A DNA stretch of 64,000 bases, from positions 62,001 through 126,000 of the forward strand of contig JAJZES010000003.1 of the NCBI GenBank assembly GCA_021845985.1, in the 5' to 3' direction. This DNA is from Pseudomonadota bacterium. Lineage in GTDB: Bacteria; Pseudomonadota; Alphaproteobacteria; Acetobacterales; Acetobacteraceae. A program made the position numbers and the translations under genes. The notes beneath the pieces are model-generated. The model had not been told where the DNA came from and did no database searches. It saw nothing but the letters and a program-made list of their open reading frames with translations. Below are positions 1 through 8,333 of the stretch, piece by piece (the stretch's first letter is position 1; every line of letters begins with the position of its first letter).

Positions 1-1127
1 AACTTGCACGGCCCCGAGGCGCCGAGATAGTTGATCGTCTTGCCGTCGGCCAGCGCCTTCATGCCGTCCACCGCATTGTCCACCTTGACCCCGTCGGGAT
101 CGCCGATGCGCCGCACATAGTCGCGGATGGCGGTGCCGCTGGCCTGCCGCGCCGCGGCGATGGCGAGCACCGCGAGATTGGCCTCGTCATAGCCCTGGCA
201 GGCATAGGTATCGAGATGCGCGCGCCCCAGCCGGGCGGCCAGCCGGGCATAGGCCGTCGAGCCGGCATCCGGCACCGGCTCGACGGCGAAGATGCCCTCG
301 GCCACCGCCTTGCCGACGCCGGCGACGAACTGTTCGTTGACCGCGTAGGCGTAGCCGATCACCTTGCCGCGGTAGTTGGCGCGGTAGATGTCTTTCGCCA
401 GCACGATGGTATCCGGCTGGTAGCCGCCGGCCATCACCATGTCCGGGGCGGCGCGCATCATCGCATCGACCTCGGAGCGGAAGCTGGTCTTTTTGGCGTC
501 GTAGATCGCCGTGCTGACCTTGATCCCGCTGGTCGCACAGAGCGTGCTCACGGCGGCGAAGTTGCTGGCGGTGAACGGGGTCTGCGGCATCATGATATAC
601 AGGTGCCTGGCGGCTTCGAGGCTGGCGAAGCGGGCGAATTGCTCGGCCTGCAGATGCGTGTTCGGCTGGGTGCGGATGATGTAGCCCTGGTGCGGCAACT
701 CGGTGATGCTGTCGGCGGCGCCGATGATGATCAGCATGACGTGCGCCTGCCAGCACAGCGGCGCCACCGCGCTGCACACCGCCGAGGCCCAGGTGCCCAT
801 GATGGTCACCACCTGATCGGCATCGATCAGCTTATGGGCGGCGCGCACCGCGTTCTCGGGGTTGGTCTGGCTGTCCTCGGTGATCAGCTCGATCTTGCGC
901 CCGAGCACGCCGCCGGCGGCGTTGACCTCGTCGATGACCAGCCGCTGGCTGGTGTTGATCGACGGCCCCCAGGCGCCGCCGGCGCCGCTCAGCGGCACCA
1001 GCGCGCCGAAGCGGATCGGCCCGCTGTCCTGGGCGGCGAGGCGGCCGGGCAGGGCGCCGGCGCCGGCCAGCGCGGCGGCGATCCCGAGCACGCTGCGCCG
1101 GTTCGCGTTCCAGGTCTTGCTCATCAT
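1..1127 (-). CDS. Branched-chain amino acid-type ABC substrate-binding protein, partial (C-terminus outside window)
   Basis: This is a periplasmic type I binding protein of the LivK/Leu-Ile-Val family that would capture an amino acid or related small solute for an ABC importer. The N-terminus reads as a Tat-like leader (NRRSVLG followed by an Ala/Gly-rich hydrophobic stretch ending near AAQ), and the mature part starts with the family phrase IRFGALVPLSG and continues with VIDEVNAAGGVLGRKIEL. The start is the first of two tandem ATGs at 1127, preceded by AAAGGA. The reading frame stays open to the window edge, about 375 residues, so only the extreme C-terminus is missing. It lies 49 bp downstream of livF and is clearly co-transcribed with it. 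The substrate cannot be told from the sequence. Confidence 0.9.
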   Translation of the reverse strand, partial: MMSKTWNANRRSVLGIAAALAGAGALPGRLAAQDSGPIRFGALVPLSGAGGAWGPSINTSQRLVIDEVNAAGGVLGRKIELITEDSQTNPENAVRAAHKLIDADQVVTIMGTWASAVCSAVAPLCWQAHVMLIIIGAADSITELPHQGYIIRTQPNTHLQAEQFARFASLEAARHLYIMMPQTPFTASNFAAVSTLCATSGIKVSTAIYDAKKTSFRSEVDAMMRAAPDMVMAGGYQPDTIVLAKDIYRANYRGKVIGYAYAVNEQFVAGVGKAVAEGIFAVEPVPDAGSTAYARLAARLGRAHLDTYACQGYDEANLAVLAIAAARQASGTAIRDYVRRIGDPDGVKVDNAVDGMKALADGKTINYLGASGPCK

Positions 1128-1176
1128 CGGTTCCTTTCGTCGGTGGCGCGATGCCGCGGCGGCGCGGCGTGGATCG

Positions 1177-1884
1177 TCAGGCTCCCAGAAACAACCGGCG
1201 CACCTGCGGGTCGGCGGCAAGCTGCGCCGCCGCGCCATCGCGCGCGTTGCCGCCGTCCACCAGCACATAGGCGCGGCCGGCGATGCGCAGCGCCTCCAGG
1301 GCGTTCTGTTCGACCATCAGGATGGTCATGCCCTCGGCGTTGATGGCCGCGATGGCGTCGAACAACTCCCCCGCGGCCTTCGGCGACAGCCCCGCCGACG
1401 GCTCGTCCAGCAGCAACAGCGAAGGGTGTACCATCAGCCCCATGGCCATGGCGAGCGTCTGCCGCTGGCCGCCCGACAGGCTGCGCGCGGCGAGGTGCCG
1501 ACGGGCGCCGAGCCAGGGGAAGCGGCGGATATTCTCCGCCGCGCGGGCGCGCCAATGGGCCCGGTCGAGCCAGCCGGAGACCTCCAGATTGTCCTGCAGG
1601 CTCAGACTGGCAAAGACATTGCCCTCCTGCGGCACATAGGCGATGCCGCGGCGCGAGACGGCGCGCGGCGCCAGTCCGCCGATCGGCTCGCCAGCGAAGC
1701 GGATCTGCCCGCTGCGCGGCCGCAGCAGCCCGGCGATGCTGCGCAGCAGCGTCGATTTGCCGGCGCCGTTGGGGCCGATGATGACGACGATCTCACCGCC
1801 ATCGACGTGCAGGTTGACGCCCTTGAGGATTTCGTCATGGGCGCCGTAGCCGGCCACCACCCGCTCGACCTCCAGCGCGGTCAT
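1177..1884 (-). CDS. livF: Branched-chain amino acid-type ABC transporter ATP-binding protein LivF
   Basis: This is the second cytoplasmic ATPase of a LivFGHMK-type importer. The 235-residue protein starts MTALEVERVVAGYG, has Walker A GPNGAGKST, the signature LSGGQRQ and Walker B LLLLDEPSAGLSP, and ends RRLFLGA as LivF proteins do. The reading frame is open far upstream, but the ATG at 1884 overlaps the livG stop codon as ATGA, which fixes the start and implies translational coupling. The order is livG-livF-binding protein. The two permeases (livH, livM) are not upstream, so they must lie beyond the left end of the window or elsewhere. Confidence 0.92.
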   Translation of the reverse strand: MTALEVERVVAGYGAHDEILKGVNLHVDGGEIVVIIGPNGAGKSTLLRSIAGLLRPRSGQIRFAGEPIGGLAPRAVSRRGIAYVPQEGNVFASLSLQDNLEVSGWLDRAHWRARAAENIRRFPWLGARRHLAARSLSGGQRQTLAMAMGLMVHPSLLLLDEPSAGLSPKAAGELFDAIAAINAEGMTILMVEQNALEALRIAGRAYVLVDGGNARDGAAAQLAADPQVRRLFLGA

Positions 1885-2717
1885 GCGGCGCGGCCCATAT
1901 AGGCGGTCTGCACCCGATGGTCGTTGCGCACCTCGGCGAACGACCCCTGCATGAGGCAGCGTCCCTCGGCCATCACCACCACCTCGTCGCAGATGTCGCC
2001 GATCAGCGCCATGTTGTGCTCGACGACGAGGAAGCTGATGCCGTCGTCGCGGCAACTGCGGATATGCCCGCCGAGCAGCCGGGCGAGACTGGGGTTGACC
2101 CCGGCGGCGGGTTCGTCGAGCAGGATCATGCGCGGACGGCGCATCAGCACGCGGCCGAGTTCGATCAGCTTCTTCTGCCCGCCGGACAGGTCGCTGGCGA
2201 GGTTGTCGGCGACCGGCTGGAGTTCCAGTCGCTGCAGCATCTGCCACGCCTGCTCGCGCAGCAGCGCCTCGCGCCGGCGCATCGCCGGCGTCCGGGTGAG
2301 CGCCTGCCACAGCGCCTCGCCCGGCTGCTCGGCGCCGTACAGCATCAGGTTCTCGATCACCGTCAGCGTCGGCAGGCCGCGGGCGATCTGAAAGCTGCGG
2401 ATCAGGCCGGCCTTGGTGATGCGCTCGGGCGGCAGGCCGGTGATGTCGTGGCCGTCGAAGCGCACCCGCCCGGCATGCGGGCGGATCATGCCGGAGACGG
2501 CGTTGAACAGCGTCGTCTTGCCGGCCCCGTTGGGTCCGATCAGCCCGGTGATGAGGCCCGGCCGGACGGCAAAGCTGACGCCGTCGAGCGCCGTGACGCC
2601 GCCGAAGGACAGGCGCAGCCCATCGATCTCCAGCAGGGCGGCGGGGGCAACGCTGGTCACGCTATGTTCGGCACCGATCGCTGATCGCTCCTTGCGTCTC
2701 GCCGCCGGCAGCGGCAC
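1881..2717 (-). CDS. livG: Branched-chain amino acid-type ABC transporter ATP-binding protein LivG
   Basis: This is the first ATPase of the LivFG pair. Near residue 28 it reads LLEIDGLRLSFGGVTALDG, followed by Walker A GPNGAGKTTLF, signature LSGGQKKLIELGRVL and Walker B MILLDEPAAGVNP. The C-terminus VQTAYMGRAA matches the usual LivG ending. The ATG at 2717 gives 278 residues with an unconserved leader of about 20 residues, so a start a little further in (for example the GTG before TSVAPAALLEIDG) is also possible. It is the first gene of this minus-strand operon, and its promoter must lie between 2718 and about 2900. Confidence 0.9.
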   Translation of the reverse strand: MPLPAARRKERSAIGAEHSVTSVAPAALLEIDGLRLSFGGVTALDGVSFAVRPGLITGLIGPNGAGKTTLFNAVSGMIRPHAGRVRFDGHDITGLPPERITKAGLIRSFQIARGLPTLTVIENLMLYGAEQPGEALWQALTRTPAMRRREALLREQAWQMLQRLELQPVADNLASDLSGGQKKLIELGRVLMRRPRMILLDEPAAGVNPSLARLLGGHIRSCRDDGISFLVVEHNMALIGDICDEVVVMAEGRCLMQGSFAEVRNDHRVQTAYMGRAA

Positions 2718-2776
2718 CAGCGCCCGCCCGGCTGTTAAATACTTAGCGTATCCACACGGCCTGCCATGTCAATCGC

Positions 2777-2803
2777 GCCGCCGGCGGGAATCCCGCCGGC
2801 GGC
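2777..2803. repeat. Perfect inverted repeat upstream of livG
   Basis: Two 13-bp arms (GCCGCCGGCGGGA and its exact complement) flank a single base, so it would fold as a very stable GC hairpin in either transcript. It lies 60 bp upstream of livG in a 440-bp non-coding stretch. No T-run follows on either strand, so it is not a standard intrinsic terminator. It may be an operator or a 5'-UTR hairpin of the liv operon; the function is unknown. Confidence 0.5.
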
Positions 2804-3016
2804 CGGGACGATGTCGTCCGTGCCCCTTGAACCCGCCACGGCGAATGCCCAGGGTCTTGTATAGTTTTGGAGGTTACGAAGATGATCCCGCCCTCGCGTA
2901 ATGGCCGGTGATGGTTTCGCAACTGCGGCAGGAGGCGATTTCTCCACATTTGGTAAAAATCTGCTGGGCTGTATAGCCGGTGTAAACCGGATTTGCGTCA
3001 TTTGACGCTGACCAAT

Positions 3017-3056
3017 CAGCAGGCCGCCCGCAGTCGCGGGGGCCTGCTGTGTGTTT
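3017..3056 (+). terminator. Candidate intrinsic terminator
   Basis: A stem of 9 bp (CAGCAGGCC with GGCCTGCTG) continues into 5 more bp (CCCGC with GCGGG) around an AGTC loop with one bulged G, and is followed by TGTGTTT. No gene ending just upstream on the plus strand was recognised, so it may terminate an unseen short RNA or be left over from a deletion. The bases between 2804 and 3016 hold only short open frames with no recognisable product. Confidence 0.45.
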
Positions 3057-3157
3057 CAACCCTACGCCACAAACCTCACCACTGATCGCCGCGCCCGGGC
3101 GGGTGCGTCCCCGAGACCGCTCGCGCGGCCCGGATCGGGTAACGCTGCGGCCGTGGC

Positions 3158-3505
3158 ATGGCGGGGTGCATCTCTGCGCCAACCCCTTACGCGCTGCCCG
3201 CGGCGCCGGATGCCGATGACGTATTCGCCGCCTTCCGCAGCCGGGCGCGCGCGCTGTTCACCTCCAACGCGATCGAGTTTCAGCGCCGCATCCTGCGCAG
3301 CGGCCTGGCCATCGCCTGCCTCACCTGGATCGGCTTGCAGCACGAGATCGCCGCCGGCGCGCTGGTGTGGGTGCCGCTGGCATCGCCGCGGCTGCGCCGG
3401 CTGCAGATCGGGCTGTTCGTCTCGGCGCAACGCACCCTGTCGCCGGCGGCGGCGCAGGTGGTCGCGCTGCTGTCGCGCAAGCCGCCGCCGCCGCCGCCGC
3501 CATGA
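3158..3505 (+). pseudogene. Remnant of a LysR-type regulator (C-terminal part of effector domain)
   Basis: The open frame encodes 115 residues. From about residue 35 it reads like the last third of a LysR-family effector domain: a TSN block, then RSGLAIACLTWIGLQHEIAA, GALVWVPLAS, and a last strand and helix IGLFVSAQRTLSPAAAQVVALL. The winged-helix DNA-binding domain and the first lobe of the effector domain are absent, and no second frame upstream supplies them, so this looks like a truncated stump rather than a working regulator. It ends in a (GCC)7 run encoding proline, and its stop overlaps an ATG of the next gene. The family assignment is by pattern and is moderate in strength; the alternative is a short unrelated protein. 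Confidence 0.45.
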
Positions 3506-3537
3506 CATCGCCCGGCACGATCGCCTATATCAGGCGC

Positions 3538-5133
3538 ATGCTGCGGATCACCGAAATCAAACTGCCGCTGGATCACCCGCCCGAGGCGCTGCGCGCCGCG
3601 GTGATCGAACGCCTCGGCGTGGCCGAGACGCAACTGCGCGATGTCACCATCTACCGGCGCGGCTTCGATGCCCGCCATGCACCGCAGATCGCCGTCGTTT
3701 ACACGCTCGATGTCGATGTCCACAACGAAACCGCGCTGCTCGGCCGCGCCAGGGTGGCGCGCGCGCCGGCCTGCGCCTATCGCCTGCCCGGCCGCGCGCC
3801 GCGCGGGGCGCCGCGCCCGCTGGTGATCGGCGCCGGCCCGTGCGGCCTGTTCGCCACCCTGGTCCTGGCGCAGATGGGATTCCGGCCGATCCTGCTCGAA
3901 CGCGGCAAGGTGGTGCGCGAGCGGACCAGGGACACCTGGGCGCTGTGGCGGCACGGCGTGCTCAACCCCGGCAGCAACGTGCAGTTCGGCGAGGGCGGTG
4001 CCGGCACCTTCTCCGACGGCAAGCTCTATTCCACGGTCAAGGACCCGGCGTTCCGCTGGCGAAAGGTGCTCAGCGAATTCGTTGCCGCCGGGGCGCCGGA
4101 GGAAATACTCTACGACGCGCATCCCCATATCGGCACCTTCCGCCTCGTCGCGATGGTCGAGGCGATGCGGGCCTCGGTCGAGGCTCTCGGCGGCGAGTAC
4201 CGTTTCGGCGCGGAGGTGACCGACCTGCTGCTCGACGCCGACCGGCGGGTGCGCGGCGTGGCGCTGAGCGATGGCGAGACCATTGCCGCCCCGGCGGTGG
4301 TGCTGGCGCCGGGACACTCGGCGCGCGACCTGTTCGCGCTGCTCGCCGCCCGCGGCGTGGCGATGGCGGCCAAGCCGTTTTCCATCGGCGTGCGCATCGA
4401 GCATCCGCAGGGCCTCATCGACCGCGCCCGCTTCGCCACGGCACAGCGCCCGGCGGCGCTGGGCGCGGCGGAATACCGGCTGGTCAGCCACGACGCCGCC
4501 GGGCGCGACGTGTACAGCTTCTGCATGTGCCCCGGCGGCACCGTCGTTGCCGCGGCGTCCGAGCCGGGGCGCGTCGTCACCAATGGGATGAGCCAGTATT
4601 CCCGCGCCGAGCGCAACGCCAACGCCGCCCTGGTCGTGGCGATGACGCCCGAGCGGGACTATCCCGGCGATCCGCTGGCCGGCATCGCCCTGCAACGCCG
4701 CTGGGAGGCGGCGGCCTTTGCTGCGGGCGGCGGCACCTACGCCGCACCGGCGCAGCGGCTGGAGGATTTCATGGCCGGGCGGGCCAGCCGCGCGCTCGGC
4801 GATGTCGCTCCCTCCTATAAGCCGGGCGTGGTGCCGACCGACCTTGCCGCCTGTCTGCCCGGCTTCGTGACGGCGGCGATTCGCGCCGCGCTGCCCGGCT
4901 TCGCGCAACAACTGCGCGGCTTCGACCTGCCGGACGCGGTGCTGACCGGGGTGGAGACGCGCACCTCCAGCCCGGTCCGCATCGCACGCGACGACGCCCT
5001 GCAGAGCCTCAACACGCCGGGATTGTTTCCCGCCGGCGAGGGCTGCGGCTATGCCGGCGGCATCCTCTCCGCCGGGGTCGATGGCATCCGCGCGGCCGAG
5101 GCGGTGGCCGCCTGCCTGGTTGCGCGCGGCTAA
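3538..5133 (+). CDS. NAD(P)/FAD-dependent dehydrogenase (COG2509-like)
   Basis: This is a cytoplasmic flavoprotein oxidoreductase of the uncharacterised FAD-dependent dehydrogenase family. The first 90 residues form the small family-specific N-terminal domain (MLRITEIKLPLDH at the start), then come the Rossmann dinucleotide motif VIGAGPCGLFATLVL near residue 97, LLERGKVVRERTRDT, and the phrase GEGGAGTFSDGKLYS. The C-terminus has the FAD-closing motif GLFPAGEGCGYAGGILSAGVDG. The start at 3538 matches how family members usually begin. An in-frame ATG at 3502 overlaps the preceding stop codon as ATGA and would add 12 residues. The substrate is unknown. Confidence 0.85.
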   Translation: MLRITEIKLPLDHPPEALRAAVIERLGVAETQLRDVTIYRRGFDARHAPQIAVVYTLDVDVHNETALLGRARVARAPACAYRLPGRAPRGAPRPLVIGAGPCGLFATLVLAQMGFRPILLERGKVVRERTRDTWALWRHGVLNPGSNVQFGEGGAGTFSDGKLYSTVKDPAFRWRKVLSEFVAAGAPEEILYDAHPHIGTFRLVAMVEAMRASVEALGGEYRFGAEVTDLLLDADRRVRGVALSDGETIAAPAVVLAPGHSARDLFALLAARGVAMAAKPFSIGVRIEHPQGLIDRARFATAQRPAALGAAEYRLVSHDAAGRDVYSFCMCPGGTVVAAASEPGRVVTNGMSQYSRAERNANAALVVAMTPERDYPGDPLAGIALQRRWEAAAFAAGGGTYAAPAQRLEDFMAGRASRALGDVAPSYKPGVVPTDLAACLPGFVTAAIRAALPGFAQQLRGFDLPDAVLTGVETRTSSPVRIARDDALQSLNTPGLFPAGEGCGYAGGILSAGVDGIRAAEAVAACLVARG

Positions 5134-5140
5134 CGGCGCC

Positions 5141-5155
5141 ACCGGCTGCGCCGGT
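5141..5155. terminator. Small hairpin between convergent genes
   Basis: The inverted repeat ACCGGC-TGC-GCCGGT lies in the 43-bp gap between the ends of the FAD dehydrogenase (plus) and the GGDEF-EAL gene (minus). Its place suggests a two-way transcript end, but there is no T-run. Confidence 0.3.
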
Positions 5156-5176
5156 CGTGGCCGGTTAATCCTGGCG

Positions 5177-8056
5177 CTAAACCCCCCTCCACACGGCGTG
5201 GCGGGTTTCCTCCGGCGCCTGCTCCGCTGTCGCCGCCCACAGATAGGCCGCCGCGTCGTGCAGCGTGTTCAACGGCATGGCGAACAGATAGCCCTGGCCG
5301 ACATCGCAATGCGCCTGCTCCAGGAAGGCCAGTTGCGCGGTGGTCTCGATGCCTTCGGCGACCGACACCATCCCCAGATTGCGCGCCAGACTGATCACCG
5401 TGCGGGTGATCACCTCGCTTGCCCCGCCCTTGCCGATGCCGGCGACGAATGAGCGGTCCACCTTGAGCTGGCCGATCGGCAGCATCGACAGATGCGCCAG
5501 TGAGGCATAGCCGGTGCCGAAATCATCCAGCGCCAATGTCATCCCCAGCAGGCTGAACGCCCGCAGCACCGCCTCGATCCGCTCTGCCGCGCGGCCGAGC
5601 AGGATTGTCTCGGTCAGTTCGAGGACCAGGATGGTCGGGTCGAGCCGATATTTGGCCAGGGTGCTGAGCGTCTGCTCCATGAAACCGGGATCGAGAAGCT
5701 GCGGGCCGGTGACGTTGACGGCGACATGGCCGGGGTCCAGCCCCATGTCCAGCAACTGCCGCATCCGCGCCAGCGCGGTGTGCATCACCGCGTTGCCGAG
5801 CGGGATGATCAATCCGGTTTCCTCGGCCACCGGGATGAATTCGTCAGGCGGGATCCATTCCTTGCCGTCATGCCAGCGCGCCAGCGCCTCGAACCCGGCA
5901 TGACCGCCGCGCAGCCGGCGCTGCGGCTGCAATGCCACTTCGATTGCGCCGATCTGCAAGGCGGCGCGCAGCGCTTCGGCGATTCTGGTGCGGCGGGCGA
6001 AGGCCGCCGTCATGTCGGGGCGGAACATCGACGACCGGCCGCGACCGTTGCGTTTGGCCTCATACAGCGCCATGTCGGCGTTCTTCAGCAATACCGTGGC
6101 ATCGTCGCCGTCAGCCGGGAAATGCGTCCCGCCGAGCGAGATGCTCGGCAGCATCTGCCGCCCGCTCAGTTCGGCGCGGCTGCCAAGTGTCGCGAAGACC
6201 GTCGCCAGCCGCTGCGTCCATTCGGTCGGATCGGCAGGGCCGCGGAGCAGCACGGCGAATTCATCGCCGCCCAGCCGTGCCGACAGCTCCCCGCCCCGCA
6301 CCAGTCGCAGCAGCCGTCGCCCGATCTCGCTGAGCAGCGCGTCGCCCACGTCGTGGCCGAACGTGTCGTTGGTCTGCTTGAGATAGTCGATGTCGATCAG
6401 CAGCAGCGCGCCGCCGCTGCCGGCATCGGTCACGCTCTGCTGCAGCGCATGGTTCAGCGCGGCGAGGAACGGCGCCCGGTTGGCCAGCCCGGTGAGGGTG
6501 TCGCGTTCGGCCTGCTGGCGCAAAAGCGCTTCGGTCTGCTTGAGTTCGGTCACGTCGGTACGCACCAGAACCCGGTTGCCGTTGTTCGAGGTTCGCCCGC
6601 GCGCCAGCGCGAAATGTCCGTTCGGCAGCGCGGTGATGCGCGGCTGGCTGCCGCCGGGGGCGCGGTGCTGAGCGAGGCGCCGCGCAACCCACGCCGCGCG
6701 GTCTTGCGCCGTCGGTCCGGCATCGGCCACCAGGCCGTGTTCGGCGGCGAATCGCAGCACCTCCTGCAACGGCCGTCCCGGCGTCATCACCGCCGAGATT
6801 TCCGGCATCATCTCGTGATGGGCGCTGTTGGCCAGCAGCAGCCGCTCGTCCGTACCATAGGCGGAAATCGCGGTGGGAACGGCGTCGAGGATATCCAGCA
6901 GCAATTCCCGCGCCTGCTGAACCGCGGTGGTGTCGGTATAGACGCCGACCATGTTGCCGCCGATGGACCGGCGGGTCCGCAACAGCATGTGCCGTCCGTC
7001 GCTGAACCGGACATCAACCGCCGTGCCCTGCGACTGGTAGGCGGCAACCCGCCGGGCCACCCAGTCCCGCCGTTCCTCGGCGGTGGCGCCGCGGTCCTCG
7101 GCGAGGCCGGCTTGCGCCGCCATGGCGAAACTGTCGTGCAATGACACGCCATGCTGGAGCCGGCTCACCACGGGTGGCGCGAACATCACGGTTGCCGCCC
7201 GGTTCCACAGCACCAGCCGCTCGTCGGCATCGAAGGCGACGATCGGATCAGGCACCGCATCGATCACGTCGCGCAGCAGGGCTTCGGCACGGGCACGCTC
7301 GGCGGCTTCGCGGCGCGCCCGCTGCTCCGCCGCGCGTTCCTGCGTAATGTCGCGGGCGACGGTGACGAACCCGCTGACGGTGCCGGCACCGTCGCGCAGC
7401 GGCATGCACTGCAGCTGCAACTCCAGGCGTCTGGCGTCGCGGCCGTACTGCACGATCTCGACCTGATAGCCGGTGCCGGCGCGGATGCCCTGGCGCATCT
7501 GCTCCAGTGTCGTCGTGTCGGTTTCTGGACCGTTCAGCAATTCGTTGGCCCGCTGCCCATGCATCTGGTCGCTGGTGTAGCCGGTCAGGCGGGTGAACGA
7601 GTCATTGACCCAGGCGATCCTGCCGTCGCTGTCCAACACCGCCACGGCATTCAACGATTGCCGTGCCAGGATCGACAGACTCGACGCGCTGTGCGGCGGA
7701 CCCTGCGGCGCGGTGACAGCTTCCAGCAGGCCGATCAGCCGCACCGTGCGGCCCGCCGCGCGGATCGCCCGGCCGCGGCTGCGCACGCGGACTTTCCGGC
7801 CGGCGCCGGTGATCAGCGTGAGTTCGAGATCCCACGCCGCACCGCTGCGGATCGCCGCGGCGACCGCGGCGCCGATCGCCCTGCGGTCTTCCGGCGGATA
7901 GAAGCGCAGCGCGCGCGACGGATATGGCAGATCGGCGGCGGCGATTTCGTGAAGGCGCAAGGCCGCCGCGGTGCAGCTCAGACGCTTGGTGCGAATATCG
8001 AACTCCCAGCCGCCGACACCAACCGCGTCCAACGCTTCGTCAGCAAGGCTGGGCAT
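5177..8056 (-). CDS. PAS-PAS-PAS-GGDEF-EAL cyclic-di-GMP turnover protein
   Basis: This is a predicted cytoplasmic sensor enzyme of about 959 residues that makes and/or breaks cyclic-di-GMP. Several PAS-like sensor repeats fill residues 1 to about 520 (for example WVNDSFTRLTGYTSDQM; two repeats share the phrase LLDILDAVP or VIDAVPDP). The cyclase domain follows with RLGGDEFAVLL near residue 595. The phosphodiesterase domain has GFEALARWHD near 720, the metal-binding glutamate in ELTET, DDFGTGYASL, KVDRSF and EGIET, so all key EAL residues seem present. The inhibitory I-site RxxD is RGGE here, so product inhibition of the cyclase may be weak. No membrane segment is evident. A GTG at 8059 is an alternative start. 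It is divergent from the che operon. Confidence 0.9.
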   Translation of the reverse strand: MPSLADEALDAVGVGGWEFDIRTKRLSCTAAALRLHEIAAADLPYPSRALRFYPPEDRRAIGAAVAAAIRSGAAWDLELTLITGAGRKVRVRSRGRAIRAAGRTVRLIGLLEAVTAPQGPPHSASSLSILARQSLNAVAVLDSDGRIAWVNDSFTRLTGYTSDQMHGQRANELLNGPETDTTTLEQMRQGIRAGTGYQVEIVQYGRDARRLELQLQCMPLRDGAGTVSGFVTVARDITQERAAEQRARREAAERARAEALLRDVIDAVPDPIVAFDADERLVLWNRAATVMFAPPVVSRLQHGVSLHDSFAMAAQAGLAEDRGATAEERRDWVARRVAAYQSQGTAVDVRFSDGRHMLLRTRRSIGGNMVGVYTDTTAVQQARELLLDILDAVPTAISAYGTDERLLLANSAHHEMMPEISAVMTPGRPLQEVLRFAAEHGLVADAGPTAQDRAAWVARRLAQHRAPGGSQPRITALPNGHFALARGRTSNNGNRVLVRTDVTELKQTEALLRQQAERDTLTGLANRAPFLAALNHALQQSVTDAGSGGALLLIDIDYLKQTNDTFGHDVGDALLSEIGRRLLRLVRGGELSARLGGDEFAVLLRGPADPTEWTQRLATVFATLGSRAELSGRQMLPSISLGGTHFPADGDDATVLLKNADMALYEAKRNGRGRSSMFRPDMTAAFARRTRIAEALRAALQIGAIEVALQPQRRLRGGHAGFEALARWHDGKEWIPPDEFIPVAEETGLIIPLGNAVMHTALARMRQLLDMGLDPGHVAVNVTGPQLLDPGFMEQTLSTLAKYRLDPTILVLELTETILLGRAAERIEAVLRAFSLLGMTLALDDFGTGYASLAHLSMLPIGQLKVDRSFVAGIGKGGASEVITRTVISLARNLGMVSVAEGIETTAQLAFLEQAHCDVGQGYLFAMPLNTLHDAAAYLWAATAEQAPEETRHAVWRGV

Positions 8057-8071
8057 CACGCCGGTCCTCTG

Positions 8072-8089
8072 CGCTCCGCCGGCGGAGCG
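8072..8089. repeat. 18-bp perfect palindrome in the 5' leader of the GGDEF-EAL gene
   Basis: The sequence CGCTCCGCCGGCGGAGCG is its own reverse complement and sits 13 bp before the GTG/ATG start of the GGDEF-EAL gene, just upstream of the likely ribosome site AGAGGA. It could be a translational hairpin or a protein-binding site. Confidence 0.4.
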
Positions 8090-8117
8090 TCCGGCGGCAG
8101 GTCATGCATAGCCAAAT

Positions 8118-8136
8118 GATTGCGATTATCATTATT
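8118..8136. promoter_or_regulatory. Fur-box-like operator
   Basis: GATTGCGATTATCATTATT matches the classical 19-bp Fur consensus GATAATGATAATCATTATC at 14 of 19 positions, including the unbroken block ATCATTAT. It stands out as an AT-rich island in an otherwise very GC-rich region, about 60 bp upstream of the GGDEF-EAL start on the minus strand and about 200 bp upstream of cheA on the plus strand. Alphaproteobacterial iron control can also run through Irr or RirA, so binding by Fur itself is an inference. Confidence 0.5.
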
Positions 8137-8176
8137 TTACTGTACGGCATCTATCGCGCGCTTCACATTATAGCTG

Positions 8177-8214
8177 GCCGCCGGCGCCTGCGCCATGGCG
8201 CAGGCGCCGGCGGC
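8177..8214. repeat. 38-bp perfect palindrome between the GGDEF-EAL gene and cheA
   Basis: Two 19-bp arms are exact complements of each other with no spacer, centred on CATG between 8195 and 8196. It would extrude as a cruciform or fold as a long hairpin in an RNA from either strand. It lies 120 bp upstream of cheA. No T-run follows. Candidate roles are an operator for a dimeric regulator or a leader hairpin of the che operon. Confidence 0.6.
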
Positions 8215-8333
8215 GTGACGGACAGGCCGATGCAGCGCCACGCGCGGTTCGCTGATTTCTCCGCCGGTTAAGCCTTCCTTCGCATCCTGGCGCCAGCATC
8301 GCGCCTCCCGCATCGCCGCGGGGCGGGGGTGGG

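Noticed and set aside
2735-3001. An 88-codon minus-strand frame upstream of livG, and other short frames in 2718-3157
   Set aside because: Several frames overlap with no motif or start signal; the stretch carries hairpins and looks non-coding. A degraded gene cannot be excluded.
3280-5142. A 620-codon minus-strand frame opposite the FAD dehydrogenase gene
   Set aside because: Composition is typical antisense noise (His, Gln, Arg, Gly), no motif, no ribosome site.
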